Assembly (NCBI GenBank): GCA_964392085.1
Contig: CAYMOV010000153.1
Location: forward strand, 1 to 5,813
Direction: 5' to 3'
Length of the DNA: 5,813 nt
Source: CAYMOV01 sp964392085
GTDB taxonomy: Bacteria; Oederibacteriota; Muellerivitia; Muellerivitales; Muellerivitaceae
The notes under the pieces were generated by a model that was given only the letters and a program-made list of their open reading frames with translations, was not told where the DNA came from and did not search any database. Every line of letters starts with the position of its first letter. The stretch's first letter is position 1. Below, piece after piece: positions 1 through 5,786 of this stretch. A program made the translations under genes and the position numbers.

Positions 1-532
1 TCACGGTGAAATACTTGACCTGGTATTTCAGGCGCTCCCCCACGGCGAAGGCCCGATTATCCTTGGGGCGGGCGATCCCCTTGACGTCGCTGACTTCCAT
101 CTCATAGGTCTCATGACCCACCTGTCGGGTGACCATCCGCAGGTCCGGGTCTTTGGCCGAAAGGCCCGAAACCTGTGTCCCGGGAACGCGGGACGGGGGA
201 AGCGAAGGTGGGTTGGGCGGGATTCGGAGGGTCCTCCCGGGCCGCAAAGCGCCCCCGGCCTTCAAGTGGTTGATGCGTCCCAGGTAAGGTCCCTGCCTGG
301 AATCCCCGTAAAAAGCCCGGGCGATGGTCTCCAGGCTGTCCCCCGGAACCGATTGATAGGTGGACCCGCCGGACTCCATCCCCATTTCTTTCGACAGGGA
401 AGGCGCGGTCGGGACGGCCTGGGGCGCCGCGGAAGAATACCGGGTGTTCCCTTTTTGGACGAACAACAAGGAACATCCCGCGAGGCCGCCCGCCAAGGCC
501 AGGGCAACGCCAAAAAACGCCCACCGCCTCAA
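1..532 (-). CDS. LysM-domain lipoprotein with start of a DUF3108-like domain (3' end outside window)
   Basis: Reading from a TTG at 532 gives 177 codons with no stop up to the left edge, so the protein is incomplete. The N-terminus is a textbook lipoprotein signal: two arginines at residues 2-3, a hydrophobic stretch to residue 16, then lipobox L17-A18-G19-C20, so the mature protein should be lipid-anchored. A low-complexity Ser/Pro/Ala linker follows. Residues about 58-105 resemble a LysM peptidoglycan-binding domain: it opens YQSVPGDSLETIA, has an Asn (N88) in the middle, and closes with LRPGRTLRIP. After a Pro-rich linker the last visible residues (RAFAVGERLKYQVKYF, 162-176) match the usual opening of DUF3108 domains. 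The TTG overlaps the TGA of the upstream glycosyltransferase (TTGA), and no other start codon lies in frame for at least 40 bases upstream; a weak GAG is the only Shine-Dalgarno candidate. Likely role: an envelope lipoprotein linking peptidoglycan to LPS or outer membrane biogenesis. Function is inferred, not known. Confidence 0.8.
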   Translation of the reverse strand, partial: MRRWAFFGVALALAGGLAGCSLLFVQKGNTRYSSAAPQAVPTAPSLSKEMGMESGGSTYQSVPGDSLETIARAFYGDSRQGPYLGRINHLKAGGALRPGRTLRIPPNPPSLPPSRVPGTQVSGLSAKDPDLRMVTRQVGHETYEMEVSDVKGIARPKDNRAFAVGERLKYQVKYFTV

Positions 533-1572
533 CGTCTCGGGCCCCGGGCATCCAGCATCACCTTGACTCCCTGGACCACACGATCCACCGAGACCCAATC
601 CATCGGGTCGTGGCGATGACAGTTCCCTTCCCGGCACTCCGGGCAACGCAGGGCGTCCGGCTTCAAGACCAGGGACCGGTTGCCCACGGGTCCCCACCGG
701 ACCGGGGAGGTGGTCGGGCCGCCGCCGAAGAGGGAAACCGTCGGGGTCCCCACGGCGGCCGCCAAGTGCATCACGCCGGTGGAACCCGAAAGCAGGCAAT
801 GGCAGGCTTTCAGCACGGCGGCCAAGGGGCGGAGGCCCACCTCATCAACGAGGGTCATCGGCGGTTTCAACCGGGCCGGGAGGGCGGCCAAGAGCCGTTG
901 GACGACTTTCTCCTCGCCGGGTCCCCCGGTCACGAGGATCCGGACGCCGTCCCAACGGGCGATCTTCCCGACGGCCTCGGCGTACCGTTCCGGGCTCCAA
1001 TTCAGGGCTGAACCCTTCGACCCGGGATGGACCGCGACGATCCGGTCCCCGGAGGCTTGTCCCTTGGATTTCAGGAGCGCCCGGGCCGCTTCCCGGTCCG
1101 CCGCCTCCACGGCGAATTGGGGGATCGGCCTCAACTTGGTACCGCCCAAAGCCCTCACCAGGTCCAGGTTGTAATCCGACTCATGACGCTCGCAACGGGA
1201 CCGATGGACGTAGATTTTCTTGTTGTAGAAAGGCGACCACCATCGGTATCCGGTCCCGACCCGGGTGGGGATCCGGGCGATCCGGGCCGCGAGGCCGATC
1301 CAGGGCCTGGGATAAAGCGCGAGGAAGGCGTCACATTCGAGCCGCCGGAACCGCCATACCAGGGTGGGAAGCGTGTCGGCCCGGCTGACCAGTTCCACCC
1401 CATCCACGTCGGGATGCGTCTCCACGACCTCCCGCGCGTAGGACGACACCAGCGCCGTGATCCGGGCCTCCGGGAAGGAGGCCCGCAGGGACTGGAAAAC
1501 CGGAAGTGAGAGGATCAGGTCGCCGATCTTGTCGGTGCGGGAAACCAGTATGTGTTTGAAGGGTGACGGCAT
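529..1572 (-). CDS. Glycosyltransferase family 9, probable ADP-heptose:LPS heptosyltransferase (WaaC/WaaF type)
   Basis: A 347-residue protein, a normal length for GT9 enzymes, which move heptose from ADP-heptose to the LPS inner core on the cytoplasmic face of the inner membrane. The N-terminal Rossmann half begins with SRTDKIGDLILSLP (residues 11-24), where D14 or D18 corresponds to the acidic region used for catalysis in this family. The C-terminal half has the nucleotide-sugar motifs: HPGSKGSALNW (182-192), LLSGSTGVMHLAA (260-272), then GTPTVSLFG (275-283) and RWGP (292-295). A Cys cluster (C310, C313, C318, with H319 and H321) lies near the C-terminus; such clusters recur in GT9 proteins. 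The ATG start is preceded by AAGG about 7 bases upstream. It lies 152 bp downstream of hldC, with a repeat element between. The neighbours making ADP-heptose support heptosyltransferase activity, but sequence reading alone cannot distinguish heptosyltransferase I, II or III, so no symbol is given. Confidence 0.9.
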   Translation of the reverse strand: MPSPFKHILVSRTDKIGDLILSLPVFQSLRASFPEARITALVSSYAREVVETHPDVDGVELVSRADTLPTLVWRFRRLECDAFLALYPRPWIGLAARIARIPTRVGTGYRWWSPFYNKKIYVHRSRCERHESDYNLDLVRALGGTKLRPIPQFAVEAADREAARALLKSKGQASGDRIVAVHPGSKGSALNWSPERYAEAVGKIARWDGVRILVTGGPGEEKVVQRLLAALPARLKPPMTLVDEVGLRPLAAVLKACHCLLSGSTGVMHLAAAVGTPTVSLFGGGPTTSPVRWGPVGNRSLVLKPDALRCPECREGNCHRHDPMDWVSVDRVVQGVKVMLDARGPRR

Positions 1573-1599
1573 TCCCGGCCTTTTCCAATCCGCTCAGTG

Positions 1600-1683
1600 C
1601 CGTCATTCCGAACAAACCTGCGGGGAATCCGCTTTTCGTTTTTTCAGCGAATGCAGATCCCTCGACTCCGCTCGGGATGACGG
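1600..1683. repeat. 84-bp intergenic palindromic repeat with 12-bp terminal inverted repeats
   Basis: The ends CCGTCATTCCGA (1600-1611) and TCGGGATGACGG (1672-1683) are inverted copies matching at 11 of 12 positions. Each half is itself a small imperfect palindrome: ATTCC/GGAAT on the left (within 1605-1628) and ATCCC/GGGAT on the right (within 1657-1678). On the minus strand the right half reads CATCCCGAGCGGAGTCGAGG, a wording I recognise from memory as a dispersed intergenic repeat in many bacterial draft genomes. It encodes nothing evident and shows no target-site duplication. It sits inside the operon, 27 bp upstream of the GT9 start codon, so the transcript would fold here. It could be a MITE/REP-like element; dispersal in this genome cannot be checked from the window. 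Confidence 0.7.
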
Positions 1684-1705
1684 TGTCCGCCTCAAGTTTA
1701 GAACA

Positions 1706-1722
1706 GGACGATGGGACCGTCC
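1706..1722 (-). terminator. Small hairpin just after the hldC stop (weak)
   Basis: GGACG (1706-1710) and CGTCC (1718-1722) form a 5-bp perfect stem with a 7-base loop, starting two bases past the hldC stop codon in the direction of transcription. It has no clear run of T afterwards, so it is at best a weak or Rho-assisted terminator or an RNA-stabilising structure. It may also be chance in GC-rich sequence. Confidence 0.25.
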
Positions 1723-1724
1723 GC

Positions 1725-2213
1725 CTACTTTTTCGGGCCGTACCGGGAGAGGATTTCCTTGATGAGATCCTTCGAGGAGTGGTCCTTGGGGTCCCCCACG
1801 ACGGCCACCCGGCCCCCATAGGAGGCCACCGTGTCCTTTTCAGGCACGTTGTCCGGGGTGTAATCCGTCCCCTTGGCCTGGATATCGGGCTTCAGCGCCA
1901 GGAGGAGCGGCGTGGCGGTGTCCTCCTCGAAGGCCGTCACGAAATCGATCATCTCGAATTGGGACAGGACGCCCAACCGGTCCTCCAGGCTCATCAAGGG
2001 CCGTTGGGGGCCCTTCAACCGCCGGATCGACTCGTCGGTGTTGAGGGCCAACACCAGCTTATCGCCGAGGGTCTTGGCCCCCCGCAGGTACCGCACATGG
2101 CCCACATGGAGCAGGTCGAAACAACCGTTGGCGAACACGATTTTTTCGCCCTTCGCTTGGAGGGCCCGGATTTTCCCGGCCAAGACCTTTCGGTCCAACA
2201 CCACTTCCGCCAC
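1725..2213 (-). CDS. hldC: D-glycero-beta-D-manno-heptose 1-phosphate adenylyltransferase (RfaE2/HldC)
   Basis: A 162-residue stand-alone nucleotidyltransferase matching the C-terminal domain of bifunctional HldE. It transfers AMP from ATP to heptose 1-phosphate, giving ADP-heptose in the cytoplasm. The cytidylyltransferase-fold signature is clear: FANGCFDLLHVGHVRYL (residues 27-43), with the HxGH catalytic motif at H36-V-G-H39. The family's sugar/nucleotide segment LNTDESIRRLKGPQRPL (57-73) and R79 follow, then KPDIQAKGTDYTPDNV (108-123) and SYGGRV (131-136). The usual late Ser-Thr-Thr nucleotide-binding motif reads S146-S147-K148 here. The start is GTG, supported by a strong Shine-Dalgarno at 2217-2223. 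It begins 8 bp after the hldA stop, so the two functions fused in E. coli HldE are separate adjacent genes. It ends in TAG. Identity is secure at family level. Confidence 0.93.
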   Translation of the reverse strand: MAEVVLDRKVLAGKIRALQAKGEKIVFANGCFDLLHVGHVRYLRGAKTLGDKLVLALNTDESIRRLKGPQRPLMSLEDRLGVLSQFEMIDFVTAFEEDTATPLLLALKPDIQAKGTDYTPDNVPEKDTVASYGGRVAVVGDPKDHSSKDLIKEILSRYGPKK

Positions 2214-2216
2214 GGG

Positions 2217-2223
2217 TTTCCTC
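2217..2223 (-). promoter_or_regulatory. Shine-Dalgarno of hldC, overlapping the hldA stop codon
   Basis: The minus strand reads GAGGAAA, then CCC, then GTG. GAGG is 6 bases from the GTG, good spacing, and its first two bases belong to the hldA TGA. This fixes the GTG at 2213 as the hldC start and points to coupled translation of the kinase and adenylyltransferase. Confidence 0.75.
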
Positions 2224-3235
2224 AGGGTTTGAAGTTTTTCAGGACCGATTCCACCTCGGCCCGGGAGGCGGTCACGGTGCCCCTCCGGCCCACCACGATC
2301 CCCGCCGCCACGGTGGCGAAGGAGGCCGAGGTGACCAGGTCGGCGCCCGCCGCGCGGCAGAGCGTAACGGCCGCCGCCACGGTGTCCCCGGCCCCGGTGG
2401 GGTCCACCGGCTGGTCGATGCCGTGGACCGGCAAATGGTGCACCAAGTCCTTCCCGTGAAACAGGGCCATTCCCTGGGGCCCACGGGTAATGAGCACGTC
2501 GGACGCAAGGCGTTCACGCAGGAGCTTGCCCGCGCGCAAGAGGCTCGTCTCGTCCACGATCTCCAACCCCGCCGCGGGGCCGGCTTCGGCTACGTTGGGG
2601 GTCACGAGCGACACACCGCGGTACTCCGGAAGGTGGAACCTGGAATCCACCGTGATGATCTTCCCCTCAAAGGCCGACAGCAGGGCCCGCCGGACCGCCT
2701 GGGTCAGGAGACCGAGTTGGTAATCGGAAATGAGCAGGGCGTCCATCTTGGGTGCCAGGGCCGTCAACCGGCCGAGGATCTTGTTCTCGACGGATTTCGG
2801 GATGTCCTTGTCGGGGATCCGGTCGATGCGGATGACCTGCTGTTTCGCCGTGTGCTGGGCCCCCGCCAGGATTCGGCTCTTCACCGTGGTCATGCGGCCC
2901 TTGACCGTCAAAACCCCTGTGGCGTCCAACTGCTTGTGGCGGAACACCTCCAGGAGCCGTCGCCCCCCTTCGTCGTCCCCCACCACGCCCAAGGGGTACA
3001 CCTGGGCCCCCAGGTCCTTGGCGTTCATGGCGGCGTTGGCGGCGCCTCCCGGCGCGGTCACCGTGTGGGTATAGCGGAGGATCAGGACCGGCGCCTCGCG
3101 GGAAATGCGGTCGGTCACCCCGTAAACCGCCTCGTCGGCCACCAGGTCCCCGGCCACCATCAGTTTCAGGCGCGGGAATTTCTTGAGGAGGTCCATGCCC
3201 TTCTTGGGCAGGTCGGACGGCAAGGTCGGCTTCAT
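2222..3235 (-). CDS. hldA: D-glycero-beta-D-manno-heptose-7-phosphate kinase (RfaE1/HldA, PfkB family)
   Basis: A 337-residue ribokinase/PfkB-fold kinase matching the N-terminal domain of HldE. It phosphorylates heptose 7-phosphate at C1 to give the 1,7-bisphosphate. Visible motifs: AGDLVADE (28-35), ISREAPV (44-50), the first PfkB signature PGGAANAAMN (62-71), TTVKSR (116-121) with the adjoining QQVIRID (132-138), TPN plus E217 (212-217), TRGPQGM (250-256), and the second PfkB signature DPTGAGDT (278-285) with the likely catalytic base D284. The commonly seen DYxKG and DPKG elements are replaced by DYQLG (171-175) and VDSRF (196-200). A GTG at 3241 would add two residues, but GGGG lies directly against it. 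The ATG at 3235 has GGGG at a workable distance, so I prefer it. It is 84 bp downstream of gmhB, with a heptamer palindrome between, and 8 bp upstream of hldC. Confidence 0.92.
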   Translation of the reverse strand: MKPTLPSDLPKKGMDLLKKFPRLKLMVAGDLVADEAVYGVTDRISREAPVLILRYTHTVTAPGGAANAAMNAKDLGAQVYPLGVVGDDEGGRRLLEVFRHKQLDATGVLTVKGRMTTVKSRILAGAQHTAKQQVIRIDRIPDKDIPKSVENKILGRLTALAPKMDALLISDYQLGLLTQAVRRALLSAFEGKIITVDSRFHLPEYRGVSLVTPNVAEAGPAAGLEIVDETSLLRAGKLLRERLASDVLITRGPQGMALFHGKDLVHHLPVHGIDQPVDPTGAGDTVAAAVTLCRAAGADLVTSASFATVAAGIVVGRRGTVTASRAEVESVLKNFKP

Positions 3236-3251
3236 GAACACCCCGAATGAA

Positions 3252-3331
3252 AATGATGAATGCGGAATTCGGAATGAGGAATTAAGACGCTACAGGCATC
3301 ATTCCTAATTACGAATTCCTCATTTCGCATT
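3252..3331. repeat. Inverted array of 7-bp units (5 + 10-bp loop + 5)
   Basis: From 3252 to 3286 the plus strand is five consecutive 7-mers of pattern AAT-N-N-N-G (for example AATGCGG, AATTCGG, AATGAGG). After a 10-bp centre (3287-3296) the minus strand carries five more from 3331 to 3297 (for example AATGCGA, AATGAGG, AATTCGT, AATTAGG). Pairing outer unit with outer unit inwards, 28 of 35 positions match, so the block would form a long imperfect hairpin. It is clearly AT-richer than its surroundings. The outer units on the right encode the last three amino acids and the TGA of gmhB. It has no ORF of its own. Similar degenerate heptamer repeats occur between genes in other bacteria (from memory). 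It could weaken read-through from gmhB to hldA or protect the mRNA. Confidence 0.75.
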
Positions 3332-3895
3332 GTTTTTCAGTATCCACTTCGCGGCCGCGAGGGCATCCTTCACGACGGCCAACCGGTCCCGTGATTTTAG
3401 GCTACCCCGGCTCTTTCGGCCATAGCCGGTCAGCACCAGGAGGCCTCCCCGAAGACCGGCCCGCGGGGCCAGAAGGACGTCGTCGGGCTTGTCGCCCACG
3501 ATGTAACTGTTGGGCAGGTCCAAAGGGTGCCTTTTCGCCGCCTGGCGGACCATTCCCGGGGCCGGCTTCCGGCAGGCGCAGGCTTTCCGGTATCGGGCCA
3601 CCTCGCCCTTCGGGTGGTGGGGGCAGAAAAAGACGCCGTCCAACCGGACTCCCAGCAGGTCCCGGAATCTCCGGTTCACCCGGTGGACCGCCGCGGCCCC
3701 GAAATAGCCCCGGGCCACGCCTGATTGGTTGCTGACCAAGTACACCCGGTAACCGGCCGCCTTTAACAGACGGACCGCTTGGACGGCCCCCGGGAGCAAG
3801 CGGACCCCCTTCGGGTCCGACAGGTAATCCCGGTCCTGGATCAGGGTGCCGTCGCGATCAAAAAAAACGGCGGGACGACGCGGACCCCGGGTCAC
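3320..3895 (-). CDS. gmhB: D-glycero-D-manno-heptose 1,7-bisphosphate 7-phosphatase (GmhB)
   Basis: A 191-residue HAD-superfamily phosphatase, typical GmhB length. It removes the 7-phosphate of heptose bisphosphate between the kinase and adenylyltransferase steps. HAD motif I is FFDRDGTL (11-18) with nucleophile D13 and acid/base D15; motif II is VSNQSG (54-59) with S55; motif III contributes R109-K110; motif IV is GDKPDD (134-139). The GmhB zinc-binding loop is complete: C91-P-H93 and C106-A-C108, followed by RKPAPGM. Start is GTG at 3895, overlapping the msbA TGA as GTGA, with only a weak GGA upstream, so translation is probably coupled to msbA. The last codons (Asn-Ala-Lys-stop) lie inside the heptamer repeat, so the original C-terminus may have been replaced when the repeat arrived. 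Preference for the alpha or beta anomer (Gram-positive-type versus LPS pathway) cannot be read from sequence, but the neighbours indicate the LPS pathway. Confidence 0.93.
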   Translation of the reverse strand: MTRGPRRPAVFFDRDGTLIQDRDYLSDPKGVRLLPGAVQAVRLLKAAGYRVYLVSNQSGVARGYFGAAAVHRVNRRFRDLLGVRLDGVFFCPHHPKGEVARYRKACACRKPAPGMVRQAAKRHPLDLPNSYIVGDKPDDVLLAPRAGLRGGLLVLTGYGRKSRGSLKSRDRLAVVKDALAAAKWILKNNAK

Positions 3896-5679
3896 GATCC
3901 GACCGCCGGTTCGGGGTCGCGGAACTGCATGGAATGGAGGTGGGCGTAGAGCCCGCCCTTCGCGAGGAGTTCCGCGTGCTTCCCCTGTTCCACGATCCGG
4001 CCCTTTTCCAGCACCAGGATCTTGTCGGCCCGTTGGATGGTCGAGAGGCGATGCGCGATGACCAAGGTGGTGCGGTGGCCCATCAACTCATCCAGTGCCT
4101 TTTGGACCAGGCGTTCGCTTTCGTTGTCGAGGGCACTGGTGGCCTCATCGAGGATCAGGAGTGGGGGATCCTTCAACAGGGCCCGGGCGATCGCCAACCG
4201 TTGGCGTTGGCCGCCGGATAGTTTGGTGCCACGTTCCCCCACCAGGGCCCCATAGCCCCCCTGCATTTCATTAATGAAATCCACGGCATAGGCTGCTTTC
4301 GCGGCCGCTTCCACATCCTTCAGGTCGGCGTCGGGCCTGGCGTAGGCGATGTTGTCCCGTACCGTTCCATGGAAGAGGATGGTTTCCTGGGTCACGATGC
4401 CGATGTGCTTACGGAGGGAGGCCACCTGGATTTGGTTGAGGTCTTTGCCGTCCCACAGGATCGTCCCGGAGGTCGGCCGGTAGAACCTGGGGATCAGGTC
4501 GGCCAAGGTGCTCTTGCCCCCGCCCGAGGGTCCCACCAGGGCGACGATTTCACCCCTCCGGAGGGAGAACGAGACGCCCTCCAGCACGGGCCTCCCCGCG
4601 GCGTAATGGAAGGAAACGTCCTTGAACTCGATGGACTCCTTCAGGGGACCCACTTGCACCGCCCCAGGGATATCGGCTTGGTCATCCGGGGCGTCCAGAA
4701 TACCGAAGCAACGGTCTGCCGCCGCCATGGAGTGTTGGATCCGTCCCCAAACCCCATTCAAATCCTTGAGGGGTTTATAAAGGGAGTAAGCGGCTCCCCC
4801 GAAAGACATAAACTCGCCAAGGGTGATGTCCTTGAGGATCATGGCGCGGTGGCCCAGCCAAACCACCAGGCAGAGGAACGCGGTAATGCCGATGAGTTCG
4901 ACGATCGGGGACGAAAGGGCCGCCGCACGGATCGAACGCATGACAACCCCGAAATAGCTCCGGTTAGTCCGGTTGAATTTTTCTTCCTCGCCCGCCTCCC
5001 GGCCAAAGGCCTTCACGACCCGGATCCCCCCCAGGGTTTCATGGATATGGGCATTGAGTTCCGCCAGGATCGCCTGCCCTTCCCCCGAGGCATGACGCAT
5101 TTTTCGGCCGAACCGGATCATGGGATAAAAAGCGACCGGGAAGACCACCAGCGCCATCAGCGCCAGTTTCCAATCCAGGTAAAGGATGTAAGCCACCAAG
5201 CCCAGCACCTGAAGGACCGATGAGATGGCGCTGGTAAGCACCTGGGTCGCCGTGTCCTGGAGGATCATCACGTCATTGGTGATGCGGGAAGCCAGCCCCC
5301 CCGTCCGCTGGGAAGAGAAATACGACATCGGCATGCGCAGAAACCGTTCGAACAGTTGTCCCCGGATCTTTTGGACCACCTGTTGACTGAGGTATCCCGT
5401 CATATAGTTTTGTCCGTAGGTTGAAAGCGAACGGAACCACGCGACGGCGAAAGCCAAGGGAAGGGTAAAGTAGACAAGATGGTGGTAAGCCCCAGCCGGG
5501 TCATCCGTCTTACCGAACATCCCGTCCATGATGGGTTTGAGGAGATACATGAGATAAACCGTGGACCCTGCGACGATGGACATGAACAAGAGGGCGGCCA
5601 AAAAACGGGCCCGATACGGCTTTAAATAACCCAGTAACCTGCGATAGGTCTGGAAGGTCGTGGTTTGTGGCGGGTTCAC
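3892..5679 (-). CDS. msbA: MsbA-type lipid A/LPS-core ABC exporter (fused transmembrane and ATPase domains)
   Basis: A 595-residue half-transporter in the type IV ABC exporter family, close to MsbA in length; the active form should be a homodimer in the inner membrane flipping lipid A-core to the periplasmic leaflet. Residues 1-320 form the membrane domain with six hydrophobic segments, roughly 25-48, 66-86, 146-166, 168-190, 258-280 and 286-306. The ATPase domain (about 350-585) has all motifs: Walker A GPSGGGKST (383-391), Q-loop Q431, X-loop GERG (481-484), signature LSGGQ (487-491), Walker B LLILDE (507-512), D-loop SALD (515-518) and switch H543. Start is GTG at 5679 with no strong Shine-Dalgarno (only GGA about 9 bases upstream); the next in-frame Met would cut into the first membrane segment. 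First gene of the operon, overlapping gmhB by 4 bp. Related multidrug exporters share every motif, so the substrate rests on the LPS context. Confidence 0.85.
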   Translation of the reverse strand: MNPPQTTTFQTYRRLLGYLKPYRARFLAALLFMSIVAGSTVYLMYLLKPIMDGMFGKTDDPAGAYHHLVYFTLPLAFAVAWFRSLSTYGQNYMTGYLSQQVVQKIRGQLFERFLRMPMSYFSSQRTGGLASRITNDVMILQDTATQVLTSAISSVLQVLGLVAYILYLDWKLALMALVVFPVAFYPMIRFGRKMRHASGEGQAILAELNAHIHETLGGIRVVKAFGREAGEEEKFNRTNRSYFGVVMRSIRAAALSSPIVELIGITAFLCLVVWLGHRAMILKDITLGEFMSFGGAAYSLYKPLKDLNGVWGRIQHSMAAADRCFGILDAPDDQADIPGAVQVGPLKESIEFKDVSFHYAAGRPVLEGVSFSLRRGEIVALVGPSGGGKSTLADLIPRFYRPTSGTILWDGKDLNQIQVASLRKHIGIVTQETILFHGTVRDNIAYARPDADLKDVEAAAKAAYAVDFINEMQGGYGALVGERGTKLSGGQRQRLAIARALLKDPPLLILDEATSALDNESERLVQKALDELMGHRTTLVIAHRLSTIQRADKILVLEKGRIVEQGKHAELLAKGGLYAHLHSMQFRDPEPAVGS

Positions 5680-5711
5680 GGCGTCGGTCCGTTCGGGATC
5701 AAAGTGGGGTC

Positions 5712-5720
5712 ATTGTAGCA
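5712..5720 (-). promoter_or_regulatory. Extended -10 promoter for the msbA-led operon
   Basis: The minus strand reads TGCTACAAT: a TGn extension plus TACAAT, one mismatch from the sigma-70 -10 consensus. The hexamer at the -35 distance (5735-5740, TCCCAG) is poor, as often with extended -10 promoters. Transcription would start near 5705, giving a leader of about 26 bases before the msbA GTG. It lies just downstream of the terminator, which is where an operon promoter is expected. Confidence 0.55.
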
Positions 5721-5726
5721 GTCCCC

Positions 5727-5747
5727 TCCCGGGCCTGGGACCCGGGA
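5727..5747. other. Perfect dyad TCCCGGG-N7-CCCGGGA upstream of the promoter
   Basis: Two exact 7-bp inverted arms (5727-5733 and 5741-5747) are separated by 7 bp. The dyad covers the -35 position of the proposed promoter, a usual place for an operator. Each arm contains the self-complementary CCCGGG, so chance in GC-rich DNA is a real alternative. It could also be a hairpin at the 3' end of the upstream transcript. Confidence 0.35.
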
Positions 5748-5757
5748 CACCGGAAAT

Positions 5758-5786
5758 AAAAAAAGCCCCGCCCCCATGGCCGAGGC
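5758..5786 (-). terminator. Intrinsic terminator of an upstream minus-strand gene outside the window
   Basis: On the minus strand a 9-base arm GCCTCGGCC (5786-5778), loop ATGG, and arm GGGCGGGGC (5773-5765) pair at 8 of 9 positions (one G-U), followed directly by seven T (5764-5758) and ATTT. This is a standard Rho-independent terminator. It most likely closes the gene to the right of the window, making msbA the first gene of a new transcript. No coding sequence is evident in 5680-5813. Confidence 0.65.

Noticed and set aside
111..551. Minus-strand frame of 146 codons beginning with ATG inside the GT9 gene end
   Set aside because: The neighbouring frame from TTG 532 shows a lipobox and a LysM domain; this frame is Pro/Gly/Arg-rich with no domain and stops at 111.
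1600..1683. Insertion sequence
   Set aside because: It is 84 bp, has no transposase frame and no visible target-site duplication; a non-autonomous repeat is the most that can be said.
1331..1819. Minus-strand open frame crossing the end of hldC, the 84-bp repeat and the start of the GT9 gene
   Set aside because: It is out of frame with both flanking enzymes and passes through a palindromic repeat, so it is a chance opening.
1563..2459. Long plus-strand open frame of 298 codons opposite hldC and hldA
   Set aside because: It is antisense to two clear enzymes, has no recognisable domain, and long antisense frames are expected in GC-rich coding DNA.
3236..3241. GTG at 3241 as the start of hldA
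   Set aside because: The only Shine-Dalgarno candidate (GGGG) abuts this GTG, whereas it is suitably spaced for the ATG at 3235. The difference is only two residues.
2423..3250. Plus-strand open frame of 275 codons opposite hldA
   Set aside because: Its composition (rich in Gly, Arg, His, Gln) is that of a shadow of the PfkB kinase gene; no domain seen.
3252..3331. CRISPR array or simple microsatellite as an explanation of the heptamers
   Set aside because: Units are only 7 bp, degenerate, without spacers, and arranged as an inverted pair, which fits neither.
4369..5223. Plus-strand open frame of 284 codons opposite msbA
   Set aside because: Antisense to the ABC exporter, charged and low in complexity, with no domain or start signal.
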